Source: Climacteris rufus (Eukaryota > Chordata > Aves > Passeriformes > Climacteridae). Taken from it: a stretch of DNA of 64,000 bases. The stretch lies in NCBI GenBank assembly GCA_013398175.1, contig VZRZ01001998.1:3855246-3919245 (forward strand). The letters run 5' to 3'. Below, in pieces: positions 22,914 through 33,074 of this stretch. The first letter of the stretch is position 1; each line of letters starts with the position of its first letter. Below the pieces are notes generated by a model. That model saw nothing but the letters and a program-made list of their open reading frames with translations. It made no database searches and was not told where the DNA came from. A program made the translations under genes and the position numbers.

Positions 22914-25428
22914 CTGAAATCACAGAGAAGCAGAACTGAAGAAAAGCAACACCACCTCATCTGCACTAAAGAGCTCTTTATCCTGTTCCTACCTAATGAG
23001 CAGATGCACTAAAAATTAGCTGACCTCAATTAGCTGCATTTAGTATTAATTTACTGAAATTATTTTATTAAAAATTACTTGAGGTACTATGTATTAAACA
23101 GGGAAAATCATGTATTTTTTTAGCTAAAGAAAAGCATTTTACCTAGGCAATCTTCTACAGAAGGTACTGAGAATAAAGAAATGGCAGGATCAGTGTCATA
23201 TCAAACACAGGGAAAGAAGCAGAGAGAAAACCACCTGCAACAAGCTGGAGCTGTGAAACACCTGACATTTCATGGCCAGCCAGAATAACTCCACAATGTC
23301 AGCTCATAACTGACTTCAAACCAAGTTAAAATCTTTCTGATGAATTCAGGAAATTCCTGCAGCTACAAAGGGACAAATTTTGGAGATGAATCCTGCATGG
23401 ACACAGACTGAGCACCCCCAAAATCACAGACACTAAGAATTACCAACTTCAGTGCTCCAGGTGCAGGGAAGGTCAGTGGCAAGAGTTAAAATATTCCCTG
23501 TAAAACCAAGCTCCTGACCTGCAACACTCAGAACCTGAAGGGTTTTTCCCCCCAGACATAAAAAGCACACCAAAGACAGCCACAGTGTTATTTTTGATGA
23601 GATGCCTGAACAGCAATTATTTGATGAAGAAATGCATTATATGCTCTCATGCAGAAAATTGTTACAGCTATGCCTCTTAATAGTAGAAGTAGAGTAAGAC
23701 TAATCAAAACAGAATATTAAAACTGTCAAATGTACCTGGATAATTTTGGCTTTAAGTCTTTGCATTTCAAACAATCTGCTTCAAAGTGCTGGAATCTTAT
23801 CAAAGATCAAAAATACAGATTCTATTAAAAAAAAAAGTGTAAAAGCTACGTCACTATAAAGAATTCATTACCTTCCACTCAAAAGATACAGAATACAAAC
23901 CAAACCATAACAAAATCATATATTTAATTTATGCTAATCTCCAAGACATTGTTTCCCACTGAAACTGCAAATTCTGTATACTTGCTTCAAGAATTGGAGC
24001 ACGAGTCAGGAAATTTGCCCTGAAGGCAGGAACTGCCTCAAACCAAGAAACTGAATCAAAGGAGTGGAGTGTATGCAAAAATCTGATGCATGGGTTTATA
24101 TATAAAAATACAGGAGTTCTCTACCACAACAGGGGAACCTTCTGGACAGATTAAAGTAAGATTAAAACTTAGCAGGTACTTCATGTCATATTTTTCATGG
24201 AAAAAACATTAATTAAAGAGTAAGAATCACAGGTTTAGGGCTTTCTTCTACCACTCAGATGTCCTGAGGTGGATCACAAAATTGTCTCCCATCCTTTTGG
24301 TTTATTTTTCCCAGAAGTTACACGAGACATGATGATTGTCAGAAGCTTGGAGGCCAAACCCAGTATCCTAATTTGGGTACATATTTATAAATCTCTAATG
24401 ACAACTACCAAAAACCACACACACAAGTGGAACAGAGCACCCTTCCACTTCAACTCAACTCACTGATACTCCACGGATTTGGCTTTAATCTTGGTCTGCC
24501 AGATGGTGATTCACAGAGATTGAAATCTTAAGAAGAACAAAACTCTTATTAATCTTTTATAGTAAATAGTAAAAACACACACATAAAGTTTTGTCACTTC
24601 ACTAAAGGTACTGAATCATTCAGATTTATGTACTGAACTTCAGGATCACCCAGCCAGACAGCAAAGCCAAAGTTTTCTCCATAAAAAGAAAGGTAAAATG
24701 CTTTATTTTAATTCATGTGGCTGTTTTCATTGCCCATCATCCTTTTCTTTGCAGATACATACACTTTTTAAATGCCTTAAAAAGTAAATATGAAGATTCA
24801 TGTGAGAGCAACCTATTCATCAATTTGACTGTGAACACTGGAAAATTGTCTAAATATTTGTGAGAAAGCCCAAATGTTGACATGCACTCTTCTCTGTTGA
24901 AAGACACTGTACTATCTGTACAAGCAGAGACACTTTAGATACTGGTAACCCTGTTAGCGTGATTCTAACAGCCTTGTTTTAGTGACGTACAGCACCACTC
25001 GCACTTTATTATGTTACTACCGAACTACCATCTCGATGTTCATCTCTCGGGTTGAAGGCGTTTTGGAAGCTGCAAGTACATGGAGAATAACCAGAAGGGA
25101 AAGACTACTTTTATTTTTCCCTGTAGCACAATGGAACCCCCGCCTCGAGCCAGCTCTTTTCCCCTCAAGTCCCCCAGAGACCTCTCGCTGTCCCGCTCCT
25201 TCACCTGACCCCGGCTTCCGCGGCACCCGGGGACCGCCGGAGCTGCGGGCGGGCCGAGCGCTCCCGAGGGGCCGCACGGAGCCGCCCCGAGCCCGCGGAG
25301 CCTGCGGGGGAACGGGAGCGGAGCCTGCGGGGGAACGGGAGCGGAGCCTGAGGGACTGCGGAGCCTGAGGAGCTGAGGAGCCTGTGGGGCCCGAGGGCGG
25401 CCGGGCCCACACTCACCTTGGCCGCCAT
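16120..25428 (-). CDS. APOOL: MICOS complex subunit MIC27 (apolipoprotein O-like), complete gene
   Basis: MIC27 is an inner-mitochondrial-membrane protein of the MICOS complex. It binds cardiolipin and helps shape crista junctions with MIC10, MIC26 and MIC60. Nine coding exons join in one frame of 274 aa (human about 268): 25417-25428, 22043-22147, 21338-21457, 20257-20311, 20012-20110, 19575-19666, 19126-19212, 17395-17551, 16120-16217. Family signatures are the N-terminal VHAA...KSQLVKP segment, the YVEEQPGHLQ motif, VFVKNGIMDSIQFGK, the membrane hairpin (YVYLNNPPADFLPKVGVIAV / SGLAGVVLAR, then KKIVYPLGFTT / CYPAQSVVIAKV), and the C-terminus DPKLMDHGQSSPEDVDMYST. Residues 191-242 are the divergent, disordered part. 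MIC27 fits far better than the paralogue APOO/MIC26. An extra 84-nt cassette at 17804-17887 is possible. Confidence 0.95.
16978..17152. repeat. Duplicated segment, copy 2 (inside an APOOL intron)
   Basis: Same-orientation copy of 7251-7432, about 9.7 kb away. On the minus strand the exon edge reads SANNAEMIHSGM after a TTTTAG acceptor, versus FANNPEMKYSGI in the other copy. It then diverges. It is probably a relic of a local duplication. Confidence 0.8.
17395..17551 (-). CDS. APOOL: APOOL exon 8 (variable linker)
   Basis: Residues 191-242, charged and Ser/Pro-rich (LQQESKPIMQEDKTKKGISS...EDPVPSS). This disordered linker is poorly conserved. The frame stays open past the donor (TCAG|GTGAAT), but only this donor gives the phase needed for the last exon. 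Confidence 0.85.
17804..17887 (-). CDS. 84-nt exon-like segment within APOOL intron 7
   Basis: Acceptor CTCTTTCAG and donor GAA|GTAAAT enclose 28 codons (ACGSCRLLTCNELVKYLEGL then REKPSITE). Phase 0 on both sides means it could be an APOOL cassette exon or link 20548-20605 to 15566-15704. Confidence 0.4.
19126..19212 (-). CDS. APOOL: APOOL exon 7
   Basis: Residues 162-190, VTGKKLLCASHQTYEAVRSL then WAEKEPVTK, matching the post-membrane VTAKK...AVKSLW block of human MIC27. Confidence 0.93.
19575..19666 (-). CDS. APOOL: APOOL exon 6
   Basis: Residues 131-161, GSRLKKIVYPLGFTTVGYSV then CYPAQSVVIAK. This is the second arm of the hairpin. Strong acceptor (TTTGTACAG) and donor (AAG|GTGAGT). Confidence 0.95.
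20012..20110 (-). CDS. APOOL: APOOL exon 5
   Basis: Completes Asp98 and encodes AYVYLNNPPADFLPKVGVIA through LARK. This is the first arm of the membrane-embedded glycine-rich hairpin. Confidence 0.95.
20257..20311 (-). CDS. APOOL: APOOL exon 4
   Basis: Residues 80-97, RAFVFVKNGIMDSIQFGK, plus the first base of Asp98. One of the most conserved MIC27 segments. Confidence 0.95.
20548..20605 (-). CDS. Interleaved frame, small exon
   Basis: Acceptor TGTTATACAG, donor AAA|GTGAGC, 19 codons WSPDIFLLYSFSPEVSVLK. It starts with one base of a split codon and ends in phase 0. Confidence 0.4.
21094..21127 (-). CDS. Interleaved frame, small exon
   Basis: Acceptor GACCTTCCAG and donor AAGG|GTGACA, 11 codons VQFLEKELLPK plus one base. 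The donor is mediocre and the frame stays open far beyond it, so the 3' edge is uncertain. Confidence 0.3.
21338..21457 (-). CDS. APOOL: APOOL exon 3
   Basis: Residues 40-79, including LPVYSAPPRSSRYVEEQPGH. The rest is unusually GC-rich and Ala/Arg-rich (LSALRSAAARYLGWSQ). Donor CAG|GTAAGG. Confidence 0.95.
21740..21762 (-). CDS. Interleaved frame, 23-nt microexon
   Basis: A very strong acceptor (TCTTTTTCTGTTTTCCAG) and donor (CCAG|GTATTG). Two bases complete a Val codon left by the preceding 25-nt exon, then IHTSIFQ, phase 0. Confidence 0.4.
21807..21831 (-). CDS. Interleaved frame, 25-nt microexon
   Basis: A strong acceptor (CATTTTTGTTGTTGCAG) and donor (GAAG|GTAAAA) bound YCQTEVRE plus one base. 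Paired with the next 23-nt exon it makes a 48-nt in-frame unit. Confidence 0.4.
22043..22147 (-). CDS. APOOL: APOOL exon 2
   Basis: Residues 5-39, VAKLAAVSSGLPFVCITVHA then TEKESKSQLVKPHQ. It holds the N-terminal hydrophobic/targeting segment. Phase 0 on both sides. Confidence 0.93.
22803..22913 (-). CDS. Interleaved frame, exon in APOOL intron 1
   Basis: A good acceptor (TTCTCTGTGATTTCAG) and donor (AAA|GTAAAG) flank 37 codons (WKRVKPPWNNCAIVNINQSS then CFLGSLNIYVFVCKHPK), phase 0 at both ends. Trp/Cys content and sequon (NQS) suit an extracellular domain. Confidence 0.45.
23720..24915 (-). other. Cluster of further exon-like open segments, minus strand
   Basis: In APOOL intron 1 I see: 24739-24915, open from a TTGTACAG acceptor (STVSFNREECMSTFGLSHKY...); about 24597-24676 (NFGFAVWLGDPEVQYINLND...); 24464-24526, with a strong donor ATCA|GTGAGT (FNLCESPSGRPRLKPNPWSI); two overlapping open frames near 23930-24150; and a short piece ending at a TCCAG|GTACAT donor near 23733 (FEADCLKCKDLKPKLS). 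They could be the 5' part of the interleaved gene. Phases do not chain cleanly, so they are not modelled. Confidence 0.3.
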
Positions 25429-25500
25429 GTTGGACAGCGCCGCCTACGGCGCGCGGGAAGGGCCGCGCCGGGCGGGGCGGAGGGGCCGGGGCGGGACCGC
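25160..25500 (-). promoter_or_regulatory. APOOL: CpG-rich promoter region of APOOL
   Basis: GC content and CpG density rise sharply around exon 1, typical of a housekeeping CpG-island promoter. No TATA box is apparent. Downstream of exon 1 it contains a small 24-bp tandem repeat (GGAGCCTGCGGGGGAACGGG plus four bases). Confidence 0.6.
25417..25428 (-). CDS. APOOL: APOOL exon 1 (MAAK)
   Basis: Only four codons, ATGGCGGCCAAG, before a strong donor GTGAGT. The ATG sits in a good Kozak context within GC-rich DNA. The start parallels the MAA- start of other MIC27 proteins. Confidence 0.85.
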
Positions 25501-25504
25501 GCTC

Positions 25505-25905
25505 AGAGCGGGCGGGGTCGCCCTCAGCCGGCATCGCCCTCAGGAGGGCACGGATGTCCTCACCCGCGGAGGGATCTCCTCACCCGGGGCAGGGATCTCC
25601 TCACCCGGGCAGGGATCGCCCTGAGGCGGGCAGGGATCGCCCTCAGGAGGGCAGGGATCTCCTCACCCGGAGCAGGGACCGCCCTCAGGCGGGCAAGGAT
25701 GTCCTCGCCCGGGGCAGGGAGTGCCCTGAGGCGGGCCGGGATCGTCTCACTCGGGGCACGGGCTACCCTGAGGCGGGCACGGATCTCCTCACCCAGGGCA
25801 GGGATCGCCCTCAGCCAAGATCTCCCTGAGGCGGGCAGGGATCCCCTCAGCCGGGCAGGCATCGCCCTCAGCCGGGCAGGGATCCCCCTCAGCCGGGATC
25901 GCCCT
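25505..25905. repeat. GC-rich minisatellite upstream of APOOL
   Basis: Many degenerate units alternate AGGGATCTCCTCACCCGGGGC and GGGATCGCCCTCAGGCGGGC types. It fills the gap between the APOOL promoter and the poly(A) site of the neighbouring CNK gene. Open frames here come from the repeat. Confidence 0.85.
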
Positions 25906-25951
25906 CAGAACACACATAAACAAACACACAATCTTAAGTGCAGATAATTCG

Positions 25952-25957
25952 TTTATT
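25952..25957 (-). promoter_or_regulatory. Poly(A) signal of the CNK-like gene
   Basis: AATAAA on the minus strand (TTTATT as given), followed on that strand by a GTGTGTTTGTTTATGTGTG-type downstream element. It would end the CNK transcript about 6.9 kb past its stop, roughly 0.5 kb from the APOOL start. Confidence 0.5.
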
Positions 25958-26003
25958 GAAGTCCAAATTTACAACCGAAGTTTACAACTTTTTTTTTTTT
26001 TTT

Positions 26004-26053
26004 NNNNNNNNNNNNNNNNNNNNNNNNNNNNNNNNNNNNNNNNNNNNNNNNNN
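26004..26053. other. Assembly gap (50 N)
   Basis: Flanked on both sides by similar sequence: TGAAGTCCAAATTTACAACC... and AAAGTCCAAATTTTCAACC..., each followed by a long T tract. Either a small tandem duplication or a duplicated contig end. Confidence 1.
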
Positions 26054-28028
26054 ATTAAAGTCCAAATTTTCAACCAAATTTTTCAACTTTTTTTTTTTTT
26101 TTTAATTTCCCCCCAAAACAAAAGTTTTGTTTGAATTTAGGAAGAATAAATGTTCGTTTTTGTTTTTTTAATAATGTACAGACTATATCTCTTAAATAAG
26201 TTAATATCTTTGAAAAAAGAGCAATATGTTCCTTTTTTTTTAATGTTGCAGTGCAACTTACAACTTACACGTCTGTGCAATGTACCATGAGGTATATGCC
26301 CAGTGAGCAACACACAGTGAAGTTTTCCATTCATAAATTTTCGTTGTAGACACACAAAAAGTTAACAAGTTAATAATCTGTGATAGAAAAAACGCAGCCG
26401 GTTACAGTAATTCACACAGAACTCATCTGGAAAGAGGGGACAAAAGAAACCTAATGTTCATTGCCTATAGAAACTATTGGGTCATCTCTCAACATAGACA
26501 AGTATAAAATTAAAAATACTGTTGTGAAACTGAAGAAATACTGTATTATCCAGGGGTTGAAACCTCGTTTAGTCTTGTATTAGCCTAGAACCACGAATTT
26601 TCTCTCTGTAGCATCCATGAGCTGAGGGATTTACTGCGGAATCGATGGAGCATCTGCTCATCAAAGCATCAAGCACAATGGGCATTATAGAAAAGTTGCA
26701 GAATGCTCAAAAACTCACAACTCCCACATTTTCCCTGGCATGGACAGGTGGGTTTCCATCACCTCTCAGTTCATCTCCCAGCTGATTAGAAAAACAAGGC
26801 TGAAACATGGAAGATTACTCCTATTTGAAGCTTGACACTTCAAACTTCTCAAGATGGCTCTAAAATACTTATTTTTCTTAATGACAGAAAACATATATTT
26901 ATTTAAGAAAGAATCATCCACAATATAACTTTGTGATAAATAACAGTTCTGCCTCTAATACATATATACATACTGCTTGTAAACAAAAATGCCCACAGGT
27001 CATGGAGTCTCCATGATTTTTATACAAGGCGCTATAGATTTTTTTACTTTTTTTTTTCTTATCGAAAACAGTCCTAGTGAAAGTTTGGTTTATAACCTCC
27101 TATTGCTACAGAAACAGTAAGAATGTTTATATTTACAAAGAACCAAAGACCATGGAGACCCCATAGGGTTATTTGCCAAAGATTTGAAGTTGGTGGGGTT
27201 TGCAAAATACACGTTGTCAGCACGTTGGACAGGTTGAACACCAGCAGTACGACAGATACTCCAGTGCTTTGGTATTTCAACCCCTGAATATACAAAGACA
27301 TTACTACAGCCTACTTCACAGTTTAATGCAAGTAAAGTGCAAGCCATAGTACAAGGGTGTCATACATTTCCATACATGTAAGCGTTACCTAAAAAAGGCT
27401 CTACACAAGGTTTATTAGCTACTGAGTAACCTAGACAGAAGTCACCTATGGCCCAGCAAGTCATGGTCTTACAAGGATATTTTCTTTGTAATACAGTATG
27501 TGTCAAATGTAAAAAGTTTATTAATACTAGTGCATTTCTTTTATATCCTAACCTGTTTTTTCTTCAGATTTTTACGCTGAAATCCTTGTTTCTCAGTAAA
27601 ACAGAAGTCTTAACTGGTAGCAGGGTCTTACTGGTATTTTGGCCAGTGAACACGGTTTGTTAAGACGTATTTGTTGTGTGGTTGCTAGTGAAAAAATGCA
27701 ATAGTTAATATGGTTAATGTGACATCCTTAGTTAATCTGCAGCATTGGGACAGACACATTTACTGTCAGGGAAAAGATCTGTACTGATACCCTCACCAGC
27801 GCCTGAGGATGGACAATATTCTAGAGATGTGAGGACAGAAGCTACAGGGCTTAGCTGGTCAAACAGCAGGTTGTTGACATATTTTATCATTTTTACAACA
27901 TTGCTTTCTTTCAAATACTGCTCATACAGTGGCATTAATGCTTAAAGTCCCTAATTGTCACTTCTAACACATGTATGTGCTCAATAAAAATAAAGGTATG
28001 TCTGTCTGGCCTTCATTAAGAGTGAATA

Positions 28029-28061
28029 TGGTTCTTTTATGGTTCTTTTATGGTTCTTTTC
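28029..28061. repeat. 12-bp tandem repeat, 3 copies
   Basis: GGTTCTTTTATG repeated almost perfectly three times within the inferred 3' UTR. Confidence 0.8.
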
Positions 28062-31000
28062 CTGAAGGCAGTTTCTGTCTGAATTATTTCAATAGTTTTA
28101 TTAAGAGGAGGTCCCAGTAGTATATCACCTATCTTAAAACCTGATAAAAGCTTAAACAATATTATTTATAAACCTCCTTCTGAATGTGCAAGTGTGGTAT
28201 AACCCGTAAAATGTAGAAACTAAGCTTTAAAAAAATGTTTCTTTGTCTATTGGTTATATCAAGAGCGGAGAGTCCCCTGCCCACACACTGGAGTGGAACT
28301 GATCAGGAGCACAGCATTTCACTGTGTGTGATGTGAGTAAAGGAAATACTTATAAACATCAACCGAGACAATACAACTTGCTAGTTTTGGTTTACATAGC
28401 CATGTGATTTCCATGCAGCAGCTGATGCAGCTTGGGTGGCATTTTCAGGTGGGATTTTCAGATCTGTGCCCACGTAATGCCCATGGAGAGCCCCAGTCCC
28501 AGTGAATTCCTCTGCAAGGGGAGATGGAGTTTTTTCTCCTGCCTGAAAAAACCCACCCTGAGCCTCAGCTTTGATGAGGGAAATGTTCTGGGACAAAAAG
28601 AGCTTTTTATTACTGGATATACATGAATGGCTAATATTGCTTTTTCAGTCTTTCCTGTTATTCCCCATTTTTTGTCCTAGTAATAAACACCATTTGGCAG
28701 CAGGGAAGATGTTGTGTTGTCTCAGTGGCCCAAGGCATCTGGTACATGGAGAATCTGCTGTGGAAAACCTGTGCCCCTCTGGCTGCCCTAGAAACAAATT
28801 TCCCTACTGTGAAAACTAAAGAGATTAAAATCCTTTATGAGACCAAATCAACCCTTATTTCTCTAACATGAAACCTGGGGAACCTGGGTGTGCCATAAAT
28901 GTGGTGTTCAAGCTGAAGCGCAGCAACACAGACAGGCCTGTGCTCCCTTCCTTAAGGAATCCCCCCAGGACTGGATCCAGAGTCAGGATCTCTGTAGAGA
29001 CACAAGATTTGCTTATGCTGACAAACTGAGTGTTCAAACTGTAAATAAAATTATCTGGTGGTATCCTCTAGTTTGGGGGCAGCTGATAGTGCTGCAGACA
29101 GGGCTGGTTTGCTGTGCTGCATCGTGCCTTAGCCGAGGGCTGTTTCACACCAAGCACCTCAGAAGGACTTTGTCCCCAGTGCATGAAGAGTTTGCACAAA
29201 CTGCAGGTGAACCACCACAAAGTAGCTCTGCTGGGAGAGCTGTCCCACCTCAAGGGTCAGCAGCCCCCAGGTATATTACCCTGCTCATGAGCACTGCTGT
29301 TTTTTGGCAGAAAAAAATGTTTTAACGACTTTGGAAGACAAGAGCAAATGAGGAAAGAATATGGGAAATAAGGTATGTGATAATCTTGGTCTGATTTGCA
29401 TTACTTGTGACAAAGATAAGAAGAATTTTCTTTGTTCTCAGATTTGTGTCCAGTTAAACAATTTCTACCAGATTCTTCATTTTTCTCCCAGAAGTCCTAT
29501 TAACATTTAAAGTGAAATCTCCTAAAGGTCAGCAGCAGAATTCTACAATTTTTGAGGAGGCTGTAAAGCAACTCCTTCAAAGGTACCTGTACTGTCCTTC
29601 ACAAGCCCTTGGAGAGCGAGTTCTGGCCTGGAAGGCTGTAACTGCTGAGGGTGGTAAAAACAGAGTTAACTGGCCATGTACACTGAGCAATTCTCTGCAA
29701 CACTCATTTCTCTTTCCTGGGAAAAAGCCAGAGCAGCACCACATTTCCAGCTCAAAAGGCAGCAGCCCAGAGCTGAATACACTGATAAGAACCCCCTCCT
29801 CCTCCTCTGATTTTTGTTCATGTCAATTAGAGCAAGCTCAGGGTAGTTTTCACTTAAAATAATGAAACCAAGAAAAATGCCTCAGTTTTCCTAGGAAGTG
29901 ATGCTGAGAGAGCTATTAAGACACTTTCAAAGATCTGACATGTCACTGAATACAGAATAGTGTAAAAAAAAGGAGGGGAATCAGTAGGTCAGGGGGAGCA
30001 TTAAATCAGTTGTGATGAAAAATAGCCAGAAACAAAGGGACTCAGCTTGTGGAGTCTCAGAGAACGTCTGTGGGCTGAGACATTTTACCTGCAGGGATTC
30101 TGAATGGAGACACTAACTTTAACAAGATCCAGTTAAATAAAACTCATCCAAACAATCTTTCTGTGTTCTTGTTGTGTATATTAAAAACCAAGTTTTGCCT
30201 GAGAATTCAGGCAGGAAAACTATAAATTAATAAATGTATTGTAGTGGTGTTGTTTATTTCCCTTAATGAACCCAACAGGCAAGCCCTGTTCTTTTCTTAT
30301 TATAAAATATGGGATGAAAACGACCACAACAATTCCAGCTGCTTTGTACAGTGTGTTTCAGTACCTGTTGGTCCAGGAGAATTGGACATATTTTAATACA
30401 TAAGCAGGATTTGGTGCATGGATTTTAAAGGCAGCATCCTTATTGCACTTTGCTTTCCAGGGAGTTCAAAGATGGTGAAATTCCCAACAACTGTGCTGTG
30501 GTGACTTTGCCCATCACTCCCTGCAGAACATTTAGCTTGGGACCCACATCCAGAAGGAAGAAACTCCCCTGCAGGGAGGGCAGGGCTGCAGGGTGGAGTT
30601 GAGCACACGTGCCAGGAGTATCCTAAGTTTTGTGAAATGGCTTCCAAATGCCAGCTGACATTTGTGAAAGAGTAAAGTCTTTGTATTGCTTCATTTAGCA
30701 ATTAGATTTTGCTTGCTGTAAGGCACAAGCAATGCCAGACAAATGTTTCAAACTTTTCTCCCAGTTAATCTTAAGCCCATTAGAGGGAGTTTCTCCAGTG
30801 TATCTCATTTCACCTCATGAATCTCCTGGATAATTTATTTGGCCTATTCAGTGCAAATCACATTTGCTGAGAGCTGCTCTACAAGAGCAGAATGCAGACT
30901 CCCAGTTCTCAGAATTTCAGAAACGAAGATCTGATGACACTGAAATATTTTTAAAGATAAGCTGAGCAAAAGTATGATCTCTCTACTATTTATCTCATCT

Positions 31001-32858
31001 ACTCATATTTCAGAAATTGTACTTAAGCTTAAAATGGAGATAATATATTTTCCCTACCACTTGTGTTATTTCTGAGATATATCTTCCCAATTATGGTTAT
31101 CATCTTCAGCTCTATCTATAAGTAGCATTCACTGTTTACTCATGACTCCGCTGAATGTGCTCAGTGGAGAATTGTCAGCTCTTGAGTGACAGTGGCATTT
31201 GAAACCCTTTTGGAAAGCTATTTGAAAATAATATGGATCTTTTCATTAGGCAAGCACAAACCATCTTTTGGGTTTGAAACAAAAGGCATATTTAAATTTC
31301 TTTAGGAATATAAAAAGTTCAATCTAGCTATTTCTGTGACCATCCATCACTACTTGCATGTATAATATGAGCTGATTTCTAAATGAATCCCTCCTGGATA
31401 CTAGGACCTCACTGAGATAAGACTTTTTCCTATATTATAATGAACTGCATGGATTTTACAGTCCTTGATGTATGAGAGACAAGTAGGTTTATCTTGTGAA
31501 AAAATTATCAGTGAATATCTGTTTCAGTGAAATGACATCAGCTGCATTCACATCCCGTGGTTCTGCCTTTGAGAACTATTCTAGCCAGCAGAGTCAAAGC
31601 AAACTGTGAATGTATTTGAAATCTATGTTCAGTAGCATTCAGAGCAATCTTTTTTTCCCCCAAGAATACAAGTATTTTCTCCAAAATCTGATTCTTACAA
31701 ACCATTCTCACCCAGGCAAGGAAGTGAAATACACTGTGTGACTCGTGTGTCTTCCCAACCCAATCAATACAGATTGGTTTTCAAATGATGTTTTGAGTAA
31801 CTTCACCCACTTGCAAATGTACTGCTAGCAGTTAAAAATTATTGCCAGACATTACATAATTTTGAATAATTAACTCAGCTATAGATGTCAGTCTATCACA
31901 GAATGTAACTGATTAGTTCAGGAGGCTTTTTTAGCTTCATTCTCATGCTTTTTTGAATTTTGTGACTCACAGTCATGTGTCACTTAAATTCACAGTGAAG
32001 AAACGATGCAAACCTGCAGTTATGTACCTTACTCAACGCAGATGTTTTTGTTCTTTCACCATGAAATACCTCAAATTCTATTAAAACCGGTTTAAGTTGC
32101 AGCATTAGTGAACAACCAACATTGTTCTACTCGTATCTTACCTCTGTGCCAAACCTGCTTGCTCGTGTTCCTTCGTTTGAAAGGAGGCACAGCACGTTAC
32201 AAACACAGTAGTTAAATGGCATGTACAGAGTGCCCATAGGGCCAGACTGGGATCTAGTTCTTAGATGTACAGTGTACATTTTAAGGCACACTATAGGGAT
32301 TGAGTTTACATTTTGATAACTCTGTCCTTTTATTTGCAAAGATGGTCACTACCTGAAAATGTTGCAAAAATAAACGTTCATCTCTAAGAGTGGCCAATGT
32401 ATATTTATGTTTTCATTTTTGTATCTTTTTCTCAAGAAAAAATGTGTGAAAATGTGAACTTTAGGGCATTTTAAAAGGAAATGTCAACTACCACGTTACA
32501 TTTTATATACATAGATATGTACTTATATATATCTAAATATATAAAATGATTGTAGGAGCTCATACTATAAGCTGAGTTTTAGTACAGTACTTTAAATATA
32601 CTGGTATTTATTCTCAGTTACACTTCTGCACCACTTCTTTCTAATGCAGAGCTTGATACGGACATCGGTTGATAACAGCAAACAAAAAAAAATTCATAAA
32701 GAATATTATTGTCTTCTCATGCAATGTAGTAGGCATCCTGTGGCACTATTCTCTTACCCAAGTATGTACAGTACTGCTGAGCACGTTCTCAATAAATAGG
32801 ACAGTGCTTGTCTGATGGGATTGTTCGGGCACCCAGCAGTGACTGGGGCTGGGCGCTG

Positions 32859-33074
32859 TCACACGTGAGTCTCGATGAAGGAGTGGGTGTGTGTCAGCAG
32901 TGGGGCTGAGCTTGCCAGTTCACAGGCTCCGTTCTGAGACTTCCCAGCAGCACTGTACTCACAAATGTCCAGGAAGAACTCATAGTTCTTTAGTTTCCAA
33001 TCTTTGAACTTCTTTGATGTTAAGTTGGGATCATCCAGAAGGCTGTTTATAACTGTGAGGTCCCCTTCCTTCGC
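32859..33074 (-). CDS. CNK-like gene, last coding exon with PDZ ligand
   Basis: AKEGDLTVINSLLDDPNLTS, KKFKDWKLKNYEFFLDICEY, a short variable piece, then LLTHTHSFIETHV and TGA at 32859-32861. The terminal E-T-H-V fits a class I PDZ ligand. Confidence 0.95.
   Translation of the reverse strand, partial: AKEGDLTVINSLLDDPNLTSKKFKDWKLKNYEFFLDICEYSAAGKSQNGACELASSAPLLTHTHSFIETHV

Larger units (their letters stand above)
25935..32858 (-). other. Inferred long 3' UTR of the CNK-like gene
   Basis: Nearly 7 kb with no exon-like frame on either strand. It is AT-rich, with T/A tracts and scattered minus-strand AATAAA motifs, and contains no recognised CR1. Alternative polyadenylation within it is likely. 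The extent is inferred from the downstream signal and from the long 3' UTR known for CNKSR2, and is not shown by splicing. Confidence 0.45.

Noticed and set aside
16120..25428. Assignment to APOO (MIC26) instead of APOOL
   Set aside because: The YVEEQPGHLQ, KNGIMDSIQFGK and DMYSTRS blocks are MIC27-type; MIC26 differs at each and lacks the C-terminal linker.
25040..25947. Several Arg/Ala/Pro-rich frames of 90-190 codons near the APOOL promoter
   Set aside because: Generated by CpG-rich and minisatellite sequence on both strands; no homology or start context.
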